64,000 nucleotides of DNA from Carboxylicivirga mesophila (GTDB lineage Bacteria > Bacteroidota > Bacteroidia > Bacteroidales > Marinilabiliaceae). How positions within the stretch are numbered: position 1 is the first letter of the stretch; every line of letters starts with the position of its first letter. The translations under genes were made by a program, and so were the position numbers. The stretch is taken from assembly GCF_018271975.1 (NCBI RefSeq), contig NZ_JAGUCN010000024.1:16358-80357 (forward strand), given 5' to 3'. Below, in pieces: positions 26,905 through 35,169 of the stretch. The notes beneath the pieces are model-generated. The model ran no database searches. It had not been told where the DNA came from and saw only the letters and a program-made list of their open reading frames with translations.

Positions 26905-27309
26905 CTAATCAGTATTAAGCCATTTTAAAGCTGCCTCTTTGGTGGAGAATTGTTCACGTTTTATTTTTGAGTTCTCCGGCAGCCACGAAAATAGCATGGC
27001 ATAGGCGGTAACTTTAGGATCCTGCACGCAAAAAGCTGTTTTAACAGATTTGCATTGCAAAGTTTTTTCCTCTGCTTTTTTCGATAGCAGGCTTATTTCA
27101 TCTAACCTTAAGTCAATGGATGCATTTCTTAGATCATAAAACACCTTTAATTCATCGGGTAAAGTATGCAGACTGCCTAACTCATCCAGAAAATCATACA
27201 AGTCATAAATTGTAGAAGGGCCATCGATGGAAACGTGAAGTATATCATTAATAAAGGCGTATGAAATCATAGGTCGCGCTATAAGTATTGGTTCTACTGT
27301 GTTATCCAT
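26905..27309 (-). CDS. SpoIIAA/STAS-like protein, 134 aa
   Basis: Small soluble protein with alternating strands and helices: ISYAFINDILHVSIDGPST, a helix YDLYDFLDELGSLH, DELKVFYDLRNASIDL and KTAFCVQDPKVTAYAMLF. The layout and the DLRNA-type strand resemble the STAS-like SpoIIAA fold used in lipid or regulatory binding, but identity is weak. The C terminus FSTKEAALKWLNTD is typical of that fold (helix ending in WL). It overlaps the upstream gene by 16 bp, so the two are translationally coupled. Function unknown. Confidence 0.62.
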   Translation of the reverse strand: MDNTVEPILIARPMISYAFINDILHVSIDGPSTIYDLYDFLDELGSLHTLPDELKVFYDLRNASIDLRLDEISLLSKKAEEKTLQCKSVKTAFCVQDPKVTAYAMLFSWLPENSKIKREQFSTKEAALKWLNTD

Positions 27310-27806
27310 TGTTTAAACTCTTTGGACATGAGCATCTGCTGGATAATATTGATGAGAGTTTGGTTGGGCAGATCCTTTAGAAACATTTGAACTTCGTCTT
27401 CTGATACATTGGCTTTTGTTATTAAAGCTTTTAACCGCTTTAATGAGGCGCCGGTTAATTCATCTTCAAAGGGTAACCACAAAAAGCTAAGATTGTTTAA
27501 ATCTCCTGCGTTACTCAATTCTGTTGATGATTCCAGCTTTATTTTTAGTTCCTCAATGATTGTGGACAGTGTTGTTTTGCAATCTGTTTTGACCGGATCT
27601 GTGGTGCCTGATTCGTCTCTCAACGCCCAGCTGCTGTAAGCATAATCTATTTTGTCAAGCGCCGCTACCTGTGGCGAATTGCTGCCAAAGCACGAGGCTG
27701 TTAAAAGAATTGTTGCTTTCTTCCAGGAGATCAAATCAAACTCACGGTCGTCAATTTTAGAAAGTTGTTGTTGCAATAAATTCAAATAGGAGGCAGCCGT
27801 ATTCAT
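27294..27806 (-). CDS. hypothetical protein, 170 aa, coupled to the STAS-like gene
   Basis: Soluble, predicted mainly helical protein with no recognisable domain. It begins MNTAASYLNLLQQQLSKIDD and ends in an amphipathic helix (TLINIIQQMLMSKEFKQWITQ). A Trp in DLISWKKATILLTASCFG and the acidic middle stretch are the only notable features. It overlaps the start of the STAS-like gene by 16 bp; the pair is likely a functional unit. Nothing else nearby suggests a role. Confidence 0.6.
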   Translation of the reverse strand: MNTAASYLNLLQQQLSKIDDREFDLISWKKATILLTASCFGSNSPQVAALDKIDYAYSSWALRDESGTTDPVKTDCKTTLSTIIEELKIKLESSTELSNAGDLNNLSFLWLPFEDELTGASLKRLKALITKANVSEDEVQMFLKDLPNQTLINIIQQMLMSKEFKQWITQ

Positions 27807-27862
27807 AATTGCGTTTTTCGTTTAATACAATGATATTGAGTTCTAAATTAAAAAATTAAAAA

Positions 27863-28279
27863 ATGAAGCATTTAATAGTTACACTGTTTTTGATGACGGT
27901 ACCTTTATTTGGGACGACAGCTAATAAAAAGGAGATGAGGGAAGCAGACAAGCTAATGATAATTTGGAGCAGTGGCGACAGAGATGTGGCACTGAAGGTG
28001 TGTTTTATGTATACTAATGCTGCGAAAAAAATGCAGTGGTTTGATGAAGTTTACCTGATTGTGTGGGGACCTTCTGCACAGTTGCTGGCTAATGATAAAG
28101 AGCTGCAAGAACAATTGAAAATAATGCAGAATAACGGTGTTGTGGTTGAAGCCTGCGTTAATTGTGCCGATATGTACGGCATTAGTGATGAGTTGAGAGC
28201 CTTAGGCGTTGAAGTCAAAGGAATGGGCAAGCCTTTAACCGAACGATTAAAAGCCAATTGGAAGCAGTTGAATTTCTGA
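27863..28279 (+). CDS. DsrE-family protein with signal peptide
   Basis: A 138-residue protein of the DsrE/DsrF-like sulfur-relay fold with a likely signal peptide (about 1-20, LFLMTVPLFGTTA). The core reads ADKLMIIWSSGDRDVALKV, WFDEVYLIVWGPSAQLLA and NNGVVVEACVNCADMYGIS; the Cys pair in ACVNCADMYG (about residues 93-102) sits where the conserved Cys of DsrE proteins is found. Export of a DsrE fold is common among Bacteroidota. It may carry sulfur or act as a thiol switch, which is inferred. A bidirectional terminator follows. Confidence 0.75.
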   Translation: MKHLIVTLFLMTVPLFGTTANKKEMREADKLMIIWSSGDRDVALKVCFMYTNAAKKMQWFDEVYLIVWGPSAQLLANDKELQEQLKIMQNNGVVVEACVNCADMYGISDELRALGVEVKGMGKPLTERLKANWKQLNF

Positions 28280-28286
28280 CAAGAAA

Positions 28287-28311
28287 AAAGCCGACCATGG
28301 AGGTCGGCTTT
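28287..28311. terminator. bidirectional terminator between the DsrE gene and rocD
   Basis: Perfect 10-bp stem AAAGCCGACC/GGTCGGCTTT with a 5-nt loop; on the minus strand it is followed by TTTTTT. Confidence 0.8.
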
Positions 28312-28320
28312 ATAATCTAT

Positions 28321-29547
28321 TTAAGCAAACTGTGCTAATGTTTTTTTAATAATGTCAATAGCTTCGCGCAATTGTTCTTCGTTAATTACCAAAGGAGGAG
28401 CAAAGCGTATAATGTGCTCGTGTGTAGGTTTGGCAATCAGTCCGTTTTCTTTCATTGCTACACATACATCCCAAGCTGTTTTACCATTTTTAGGCTTGAT
28501 AGCTACCGCATTTAACAAACCTTTACCACGTACCAGCTCTATCATATCGGATTCGATGCTTAGCATTTCTTCACGGAAAATTTTACCAAGGCGCTCAGCA
28601 TTTTCAGCTAGCTTCTCGTCTTTAATAACGTCAAGAGCTGCAATGGCCACTTTACATCCAAGTGGATTTCCGCCATATGTTGAGCCATGCTCACCTGGTT
28701 TAATTACCAGCATTACATCGTCATTGGCCAATACTGCTGAAACAGGGAATACACCACCCGAAATAGCTTTACCTAAAATCAGTACATCTGGTTTAACTCC
28801 TTCGTGATCGCAGGCCAGTAATTTACCTGTACGTGCAATACCAGTCTGTACTTCATCAGCAATAAACAGTACATTTTTAGCCTTACACATCTCATAGGCT
28901 TTCTTCAGATAGCCTTCATCTGGTACAAAAACCCCTGCTTCACCCTGAATAGGTTCTACCAGAAAACCAGCTACATTAGGATCTTCTAATTCTTTGGCTA
29001 GTGCATCCAAGTCATTGTATGGTACAGTTACAAATCCAGGGGTATATGGACCGAATCCTTTGTACGAATCAGGATCGGTTGACATTGAAATGATTGTAAT
29101 AGTACGGCCATGAAAGTTATCGGCACAAACGATGATTTTTGCCTGATTCTCAGGAATACCTTTTTTGTCGTATCCCCAGCGACGACAGAGCTTTAGTGCA
29201 GTTTCATCAGCTTCTGCACCGGTATTCATCGGTAATACTTTATCATAACCAAAGTATTTAGCCATGTACTCTTCAAACTCACCTAATACGCTGCTATAGA
29301 ATGCTCTTGATGTTAGTGTTAGCTGTTGAGCTTGTTCAGTTAGTGCATTAATGATTTTAGGGTGGCAGTGACCCTGATTTACCGCCGAGTAGGCTGAAAG
29401 AAAGTCAAAATAACGCTTGCCTTCAACGTCCCACACGTAAATACCTTCGCCTTTTTCAAGTACAACTGGTAGTGGATGGTAATTGTGTGCGCCGTACTTA
29501 TCTTCACGAGCAATATAATCTGCAGGTGTCATTTTCTTGTCGGTCAT
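28321..29547 (-). CDS. rocD: ornithine--oxo-acid aminotransferase
   Basis: PLP-dependent class III aminotransferase, 408 residues, converting ornithine and 2-oxoglutarate to glutamate semialdehyde and glutamate. The N terminus [22 protein letters not shown] is characteristic of ornithine aminotransferases. PLP-binding features are [27 protein letters not shown] with the cofactor Asp, and the Schiff-base Lys in [13 protein letters not shown]. No arginase gene is adjacent, so its ornithine source is outside this window; the speA-speB pair at 45.6-47.9 kb takes arginine in a different direction. Expected to be cytoplasmic. Confidence 0.93.
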   Translation of the reverse strand: MTDKKMTPADYIAREDKYGAHNYHPLPVVLEKGEGIYVWDVEGKRYFDFLSAYSAVNQGHCHPKIINALTEQAQQLTLTSRAFYSSVLGEFEEYMAKYFGYDKVLPMNTGAEADETALKLCRRWGYDKKGIPENQAKIIVCADNFHGRTITIISMSTDPDSYKGFGPYTPGFVTVPYNDLDALAKELEDPNVAGFLVEPIQGEAGVFVPDEGYLKKAYEMCKAKNVLFIADEVQTGIARTGKLLACDHEGVKPDVLILGKAISGGVFPVSAVLANDDVMLVIKPGEHGSTYGGNPLGCKVAIAALDVIKDEKLAENAERLGKIFREEMLSIESDMIELVRGKGLLNAVAIKPKNGKTAWDVCVAMKENGLIAKPTHEHIIRFAPPLVINEEQLREAIDIIKKTLAQFA

Positions 29548-29596
29548 AACAAAGATTTAAAAAGGTTATTATTCTCTAATTTATTTGGTTTGCTAG

Positions 29597-29604
29597 CAAA
29601 AATA
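29597..29604 (-). promoter_or_regulatory. -7 promoter element of rocD
   Basis: Minus-strand TATTTTTG, full -7 match, 50 bp upstream of the rocD start; a T-rich stretch lies at the -33 position. Confidence 0.4.
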
Positions 29605-29760
29605 GGAGAATTAGCGAGAAAAAAATGCCTTGAAAAGCTGAGTTTTATCATATTCGATGAGATTGCATCACGTAAAATAGATGCGCTGAAATGAAAAACA
29701 ATTTCGCATTTAGTTGATATTAATTTATTTTTATCGGATTAATCACGAAAAACTAATAGA

Positions 29761-30450
29761 ATGCTGTTTGGAGGAACACTGGTAAATGTGCTAACAGTGC
29801 TGGCAGGAAGCGCCATTGGAATACTGATAGGAAATCGCATTCCTGAAAAAATGACGAAAACTGTTTTTCAGGCTATTGGGCTTTTTACCATTGTTTTGGG
29901 CGTTGGTATGGCTGTTAAAGGACAAATGCTATTGATTATAGTGTTTAGTCTCATCATTGGTACCATTTTAGGTGAGTTGATGTCGCTGGACAAGCAAGTT
30001 GATGAGTTATCAGGAGTACTTAAAACAAAATTACGCTTAAAAAATCCAAAGTTCGCTGAAGGTATGCTAACAGCGTTTTTGCTTTATTGCGTAGGATCGA
30101 TGACGATTGTGGGCGCAATAGACGAAGGTATGGGCAATGGGTCAGAGGTATTAATGACTAAGGCACTTATGGATGGCTTTTCATCCATAGCTCTGGCTTC
30201 TGTTTTTGGAGTAGGAGTTAGTATGTCGGTGGTGCCTCTCCTTATTTTTCAGGGTGGTATAACGTTGCTGGCCTATTGGTTGGGAGACTTTATAGGCAAG
30301 GATGTGATTACTGAATTAACGGCTGTAGGCGGTATTTTGTTAGTTGGATTGGGAATTAATATTTTAGAAATAAAGCAAATACGAATAATGAATATGTTGC
30401 CATCGTTAATTGTGGTGGTAGTACTGATTTGGCTTAATGCCTATCTGTAA
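29761..30450 (+). CDS. DUF554 family membrane protein
   Basis: Inner-membrane protein of 229 residues with about seven helices. The start GGTLVNVLTVLAGSAIGILIGNRIPEKM and FAEGMLTAFLLYCVGSMTIVGAIDEG (about residues 100-125, given here in parts LTAFLLYCVGSMTIVGAIDEG) are classical DUF554 signatures; MALDGFSSIALAS-type and ELTAVGGILLVGLGINIL complete the family. DUF554 proteins are putative transporters with unknown substrate. It is 23 bp upstream of the kinase-RapZ fusion and may be in the same operon. Confidence 0.85.
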   Translation: MLFGGTLVNVLTVLAGSAIGILIGNRIPEKMTKTVFQAIGLFTIVLGVGMAVKGQMLLIIVFSLIIGTILGELMSLDKQVDELSGVLKTKLRLKNPKFAEGMLTAFLLYCVGSMTIVGAIDEGMGNGSEVLMTKALMDGFSSIALASVFGVGVSMSVVPLLIFQGGITLLAYWLGDFIGKDVITELTAVGGILLVGLGINILEIKQIRIMNMLPSLIVVVVLIWLNAYL

Positions 30451-30473
30451 ACAGATTAATAAAACAACACACC

Positions 30474-31910
30474 TTGGAAAAAGATACAAAGTCAATATTG
30501 ATAGGGCTATTTGAGAAATGGGCTGGTGAAGAAGCGCGGTCTTTTGTTATGTTACCTCCTTCGGGTTCTTACCGTGAATACTACCGGATTGCCGGTCGCA
30601 CCAAATCAGCCATGGGAGCCTATAATGCCGATGCAAAAGAAAATCAGGCATTTTTGGAGTTTTCAAAGCACTTTAAGAACAGACAACTGCCAGTACCTGC
30701 TATTTATGGTGTTGATATGGATCATCATGTCTATCTGCAGGAAGATTTGGGCGATGTAACGCTCTATAGTTTTTTGCAAGGTATACGCAAAGGCAAAGCT
30801 TTTCCTGAAGAACTGGTAAGTTTCTATAAAAAAACCATTAAGAAGCTTATTTGCTTTCAAGTAAAAGGTGGCGAAGGGCTTGATTACAGCAAGTGCTATC
30901 CACGGCAGGCATTTGATAAGCAATCGATGTTATGGGATTTACACTATTTCAAGTATTACTTCTTAAAACTGGCGCGGATTCCTTTCGATGAGCAAGCGCT
31001 GGAAGATGATTATCATCGTTTGATCGACTTTTTATTGGAGGTGGATCATGACTATTTCCTCTACCGCGATTTCCAGTCGCGTAATGTGATGGTGGTGGAT
31101 GATGAGCCTTGGTTTATTGATTATCAGGGAGGCCGTAAAGGTGCCTTGCAGTATGATTTGGCTTCATTATTATTTGATGCCAAGGCTGATATGCCGAATA
31201 GTGTTCGTGAAGAGTTACTTAATTTTTATGTTGAGGAACTGGGTAATCACATATCGGTTGATAAGCACGAGTTTAAACAACATTATCAGGGTTATGTATT
31301 AATTAGAATTATGCAGGCCATGGGAGCCTATGGTTTCAGGGGCTTTTATGAAAAGAAAGAGCACTTTCTAAAGAGTATACCTTATGCTATAAATAATCTG
31401 AAGTATTTGCTGGAGACGATTGATTTGGGCATTGAACTGCCTACGCTTTTTTCAGCTCTTACCAATGTTACTGAATCGGAGGAGCTCATGACCATTGGAC
31501 AACGTAGCTCTCTGTTAACGGTGCGCATTAGCAGTTTTTCCTATAAAAGAGGTATCCCGGTTGATGTGTCTGGTAACGGAGGTGGCTTTGTATTCGATTG
31601 TCGTGCTATTCATAATCCCGGTCGTTATCCTGAATATGCTGATAAAACAGGCAAAGATGAAGAGGTGATTGCTTTTTTCGGTAAAGAACCTGAGATGGCT
31701 GATTTTCTGAATGATGTGTTTTCCCTTGTAGATAAGTCGGTAGAGAAATATATCTCCAGGGGATTTAAAAACCTGATGGTTAATTTCGGATGTACCGGCG
31801 GACAGCATCGTTCAGTCTATAGTGCCGAACAGTTGGCTTCCCATCTTCAACATAAATACAAGTTAAATGTTGAATTAAAACACGTAGAGCAAGATATGAA
31901 GAAGCGATAG
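30474..31910 (+). CDS. AmgK-like sugar kinase fused to a RapZ C-terminal domain
   Basis: A two-domain cytoplasmic protein, 478 residues. Residues about 20-310 are an aminoglycoside-phosphotransferase fold closest in motif to AmgK (N-acetylmuramate/GlcNAc kinase): a catalytic loop YRDFQSRNVM and the metal loop FIDYQGGRKGALQYDLASLL. Residues about 345-475 are a RapZ C-terminal domain, with VSGNGGGFVFDCRAIHNPGR and VNFGCTGGQHRSVYSAEQLA. In E. coli the RapZ C-terminus senses glucosamine 6-phosphate and binds sRNA. The start is a TTG at 30474, preferred over the ATG at 30549 because the first residues (LIGLFEKWAGE) match the usual start of this kinase. A MurU-like gene follows, suggesting peptidoglycan sugar recycling. 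Confidence 0.85.
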   Translation: MEKDTKSILIGLFEKWAGEEARSFVMLPPSGSYREYYRIAGRTKSAMGAYNADAKENQAFLEFSKHFKNRQLPVPAIYGVDMDHHVYLQEDLGDVTLYSFLQGIRKGKAFPEELVSFYKKTIKKLICFQVKGGEGLDYSKCYPRQAFDKQSMLWDLHYFKYYFLKLARIPFDEQALEDDYHRLIDFLLEVDHDYFLYRDFQSRNVMVVDDEPWFIDYQGGRKGALQYDLASLLFDAKADMPNSVREELLNFYVEELGNHISVDKHEFKQHYQGYVLIRIMQAMGAYGFRGFYEKKEHFLKSIPYAINNLKYLLETIDLGIELPTLFSALTNVTESEELMTIGQRSSLLTVRISSFSYKRGIPVDVSGNGGGFVFDCRAIHNPGRYPEYADKTGKDEEVIAFFGKEPEMADFLNDVFSLVDKSVEKYISRGFKNLMVNFGCTGGQHRSVYSAEQLASHLQHKYKLNVELKHVEQDMKKR

Positions 31911-31917
31911 TTTTGAT

Positions 31918-32058
31918 ATGGGAAAGAAGAAATGTAAAGATGTGGATAAGTTGAAAAATCCGATTATTAAAGACAGTCATAAGTACGAATGCAAAAAGTG
32001 TGGGCTAGGCTCTAAAAAAGAGGAAAACCTGTGCAAGCCAAAAAAAATTAAGAAGTAG
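31918..32058 (+). CDS. small Lys/Cys-rich protein, 46 aa, putative zinc knuckle
   Basis: Short gene between the kinase-RapZ fusion and the MurU-like gene, on the same strand. It encodes 46 residues with 19 Lys and four Cys: C6, then C25-x-x-C28 in YECKKCGLG, and C39. Such CxxC-type, Lys-rich peptides usually bind zinc and often contact nucleic acid. The start is 7 bp after the previous stop, and its TAG shares the last base with the GTG start of the next gene (TAGTG), so translation is coupled. The conserved position in an operon makes this a real gene in my view. Confidence 0.65.
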   Translation: MGKKKCKDVDKLKNPIIKDSHKYECKKCGLGSKKEENLCKPKKIKK

Positions 32059-32783
32059 TGAATGCCATGATATTTGCGGCGGGTCTGGGTACCCGTCTGA
32101 AACCTCTTACCAATCAACTCCCTAAAGCACTGGCTCCTTTCAACGGGCAACCTTTGTTGGCTCATGCCATCAATAGTCTAAAGGGTCTCAGTATTGAACG
32201 CATTGTAGTGAATGTACACCATTTTGCAAGCCAAATTATTGATTACATTGAAAGCAATGATTGGTGGACTGAAGTGCTCATTTCCAATGAATCAGATGAA
32301 CTGCTGGATACGGGGGGTGGACTATTGCGAGCCCAATCTTTATTCATTCCAAATAAGTCAATACTAGTAAGAAATGTAGATATTGTCACATCTACAAATC
32401 TAGAAAGTTTCATATATTCGCATCAGCAAAATGGCAATGATGCAACTTTGATGGTAAAGAACCGTAATACATCACGTTACCTGCAGTTTAATAATGATAT
32501 GCAACTTTGTGGTTGGCGAAATGCCAAAACAGGTGAGCACATCGAAGTGCTGGCTTGTGATCACCTAAAGGAAATGGCCTTTAGTGGGATACACATGATT
32601 GAACCACATTTGCTTAATAAATTAGGAGGAGAGCGGGTTTTTTCAATCATCAAAGCATACCTGCAATTGGCACAGGATTTGCAAATCAGGGGCTTTTCTG
32701 TAGCTGATGATGACGCCTGGTTCGATGTAGGAACCATTGAAAAATTAAGACAAGCAGAACAATATTATAAATCAGGGAAATAA
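32058..32783 (+). CDS. MurU-like sugar-phosphate nucleotidyltransferase
   Basis: Soluble NTP transferase of 241 residues. The N-terminal motif FAAGLGTRLKPLTNQLPKAL holds the nucleotide-binding GxGxRxxPxTxxxPK signature, and LDTGGGLLRA (about residues 84-93) is the TGGG motif of MurNAc-1-phosphate uridylyltransferase MurU and related enzymes. Translation likely starts at GTG 32058 (overlapping the small protein's stop by one base) or at ATG 32067. With the AmgK-like kinase upstream it would convert a recycled amino sugar to its UDP form. nhaA follows at 10 bp but is functionally unrelated. Confidence 0.82.
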   Translation: MNAMIFAAGLGTRLKPLTNQLPKALAPFNGQPLLAHAINSLKGLSIERIVVNVHHFASQIIDYIESNDWWTEVLISNESDELLDTGGGLLRAQSLFIPNKSILVRNVDIVTSTNLESFIYSHQQNGNDATLMVKNRNTSRYLQFNNDMQLCGWRNAKTGEHIEVLACDHLKEMAFSGIHMIEPHLLNKLGGERVFSIIKAYLQLAQDLQIRGFSVADDDAWFDVGTIEKLRQAEQYYKSGK

Positions 32784-32793
32784 TTAGAACAAT

Positions 32794-34173
32794 ATGAACG
32801 AAATTCAAAGTGGAACCGGGAGGCGGAGGTTAGGCGACCCGCTTCAGCAATTTATTAAGTTTTTCACTAATGGTAGTGCCTTATTAATGATGGCAACTGC
32901 AGTAGCCGTTATCTGGGCTAATGTTGATCATGACAGCTACCACCATTTCTGGCATAGTACTTTTGGTATATCATCAGGATTGTTTTCTGTTGAAATGGGA
33001 CTGACGCACTGGATTAATGATGGACTCATGGCCATCTTCTTCTTTGTGGTTGGTTTGGAGATTAAACGTGAGTTTTTGGCTGGTGAGCTAAGTTCTTTTA
33101 AGCAGGCTTCATTGCCAATATTTGCTGCTATCGGCGGGATGGTGGTGCCAATCATCTTATACTTCAGTTTTGGGTTTGAAGGTACAGCCTCTAAAGGATG
33201 GGGTATTCCAATGGCTACCGATATTGCGTTTTCATTAGGTATTTTGTCCCTTCTGGGAAAACGCGTTCCGCTGGCTTTAAAGGTGTTTCTGACCGCATTG
33301 GCCATTGTTGATGACCTTGGAGCTGTTTTGGTTATCGCACTGTTTTACGGTGGCGATTTGAACTGGACGTACCTGATGATAGCTGGTATTCTGTTATTGG
33401 TATTAACAGTTGCCAATCTAAAAAATATTCAAGACCTGAAGATCTACACTTTCTTAGGCTTTATTATTTGGTACCTGTTTTTGCAGTCAGGTGTTGATGG
33501 TCCGGGTTCAGGCTTACATGCTACTATTGCCGGTGTGCTTATTGCCTTTACCATTCCTGCTCGTCCAAAGGTACATATCAACGAATTTTTGGCACGCATC
33601 AAGTCCGGGCTGACACGCTTCGATTCGGTTCCTAAGAGTGAAAACGAACGTGTGTTGACCGATGATCAGTTGTACGCCATTAATGATGTTGAGTACAGTG
33701 TAAAAAAGGTTCAGAGTCCATTGCAATATATCGAGCACCAATTCCATGGTTTTATAAGCTTATTCGTCCTGCCAATATTTGCTTTGGCAAACGCGGGTGT
33801 TACCTTGGTGCATCATGGCGATGGAGGCGGTGACGTATTTACAACTTTATCGTTTGCCATAGCCTTTAGTCTGGTAGCCGGAAAGGGTATTGGTATCACG
33901 GTATTTTCATGGTTGGCTGTTCGATTGGGCTTTGCTGTAAAGCCTAAAAGATCATCATGGATGTCATTCCTTGGACTGGGTTTCCTGGGAGGTATTGGTT
34001 TTACCATGTCCATCTTTATTGCCAGCCTTGGCTTCAAGGAGAGTGCCGAACTGCTTAATCAGGCTAAAATAGGTATCTTTGTTGGTTCTATTGTGGCTGG
34101 TCTGTTTGGTTTTTATTTGTTGAAATACTCGTTGAAAAAAGACGAAGAGCGGAAGCCAATTCCAACACGATAA
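32794..34173 (+). CDS. nhaA: Na+/H+ antiporter NhaA
   Basis: Inner-membrane sodium/proton antiporter of 459 residues, longer than the ~390 of E. coli NhaA. The family core is evident: GLMAIFFFVVGLEIKREFL, WGIPMATDIAFSLGIL and the ion-binding Asp pair in AIVDDLGAVLVIALFYGGDLN. The extra length is a hydrophilic loop at about residues 265-310 (KSGLTRFDSVPKSENERVL) and a slightly longer C-terminus, a pattern common in Bacteroidota NhaA. Helix XI onwards is regular (LGLGFLGGIGFTMSIFIASL). A terminator follows, so this gene may close the operon that starts with DUF554 or the kinase. Confidence 0.95.
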   Translation: MNEIQSGTGRRRLGDPLQQFIKFFTNGSALLMMATAVAVIWANVDHDSYHHFWHSTFGISSGLFSVEMGLTHWINDGLMAIFFFVVGLEIKREFLAGELSSFKQASLPIFAAIGGMVVPIILYFSFGFEGTASKGWGIPMATDIAFSLGILSLLGKRVPLALKVFLTALAIVDDLGAVLVIALFYGGDLNWTYLMIAGILLLVLTVANLKNIQDLKIYTFLGFIIWYLFLQSGVDGPGSGLHATIAGVLIAFTIPARPKVHINEFLARIKSGLTRFDSVPKSENERVLTDDQLYAINDVEYSVKKVQSPLQYIEHQFHGFISLFVLPIFALANAGVTLVHHGDGGGDVFTTLSFAIAFSLVAGKGIGITVFSWLAVRLGFAVKPKRSSWMSFLGLGFLGGIGFTMSIFIASLGFKESAELLNQAKIGIFVGSIVAGLFGFYLLKYSLKKDEERKPIPTR

Positions 34174-34184
34174 TAATATCAATT

Positions 34185-34212
34185 AAAGGAGTGTGAATAA
34201 CACTCCTTTTTT
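34185..34212 (+). terminator. terminator after nhaA
   Basis: Stem AAAGGAGTGT with its complement at 34200-34209, 5-nt loop, followed by Ts. Confidence 0.8.
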
Positions 34213-34213
34213 A

Positions 34214-34244
34214 TTTGCTACGATTATCAGACTATATACATTTG
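34214..34244 (+). promoter_or_regulatory. consensus Bacteroidota promoter of the EamA gene
   Basis: Perfect TTTG (34214-34217), exactly 19 nt, then TACATTTG (34237-34244), which matches TAnnTTTG fully. The start codon is 16 bp downstream of the -7 box, so the leader is very short. Confidence 0.8.
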
Positions 34245-34260
34245 CAACTTTACTAGCTTC

Positions 34261-35169
34261 ATGAATCAATATATTACATCGCATTTGGGAGAGCTGGCAG
34301 CTCTGATTACAGCTGTATGCTGGACGTTTACCTCACTTTCATTTGAGTCTGCTGGTAAAAAGGTGGGATCAATGTCTGTTAATATCATTCGATTGGTAAT
34401 GGCAATCGGTCTACTTGGTACACTGCAATATATTCGTTTTGGTTACTTCTTTCCTGAAGGAGCTACCAGTTATCAATGGATATGGTTATCAATAAGTGGC
34501 TTGGTTGGCTTTGTAATTGGAGATATGTTGCTGTTTCAGGCTTTTGTAGTAGTAGGGGCACGTATTTCAATGCTGGTTATGTCATTATCACCACCTTTGG
34601 CAGCGTTGTTTGGCTGGTTGTTGCTGGGCGAGCAACTATTGATGAGTCACATAGTGGGCATGGTGGTTACTATTTCCGGCATTGCACTGGTAATTTTAGG
34701 AAAGCCCGTCAAAGGCAAACGTATTGAGGTTAAGTATCCGGTTCGTGGAGTTTTACTGGCTTTTGGCGGTGCAACAGGCCAGGGGTTAGGACTGGTACTA
34801 AGTAAATTAGGAATGGGAGATTATGATCCTGCATCGGCCACTATGATACGCGTTATTGCCGGTACCATTGGTTTTGCAGTGCTCTTCATCTTTACGGGTC
34901 ACTGGCCAAAAGTTATTAAAGCAATCACATACGGAGCTGCCATGGTGCGTATTTCCATTGGTGCTTTCTTTGGTCCATTTCTGGGTGTTTCATTTTCGCT
35001 GTTGGCCATCAAATATACTACAACAGGTGTTGCTTCGACAATTATGTCAATTGTGCCCGTATTAATTATACCACCAGCCATCTTACTGTTTAAAGAAAAA
35101 GTATCACTAAAAGAGGTGGCAGGAGCGACATTGGCTGTTTTGGGAGTCGCAGTGCTGTTTTGGTTCTAA
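34261..35169 (+). CDS. EamA/DMT-family transporter
   Basis: Inner-membrane drug/metabolite transporter of 302 residues with ten predicted helices in two homologous EamA halves (about 9-145 and 165-300). Typical family segments are ELAALITAVCWTFTSLSFE near the start, SLSPPLAALFGWLLLGEQLL at the end of the first half and TTTGVASTIMSIVPVLIIPP with LFKEKVSLKEVAGATLAVLG in the second. Substrate is unknown. The gene is preceded by a consensus promoter and its last 4 bp overlap the convergent PAP2 gene. Confidence 0.87.
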   Translation: MNQYITSHLGELAALITAVCWTFTSLSFESAGKKVGSMSVNIIRLVMAIGLLGTLQYIRFGYFFPEGATSYQWIWLSISGLVGFVIGDMLLFQAFVVVGARISMLVMSLSPPLAALFGWLLLGEQLLMSHIVGMVVTISGIALVILGKPVKGKRIEVKYPVRGVLLAFGGATGQGLGLVLSKLGMGDYDPASATMIRVIAGTIGFAVLFIFTGHWPKVIKAITYGAAMVRISIGAFFGPFLGVSFSLLAIKYTTTGVASTIMSIVPVLIIPPAILLFKEKVSLKEVAGATLAVLGVAVLFWF

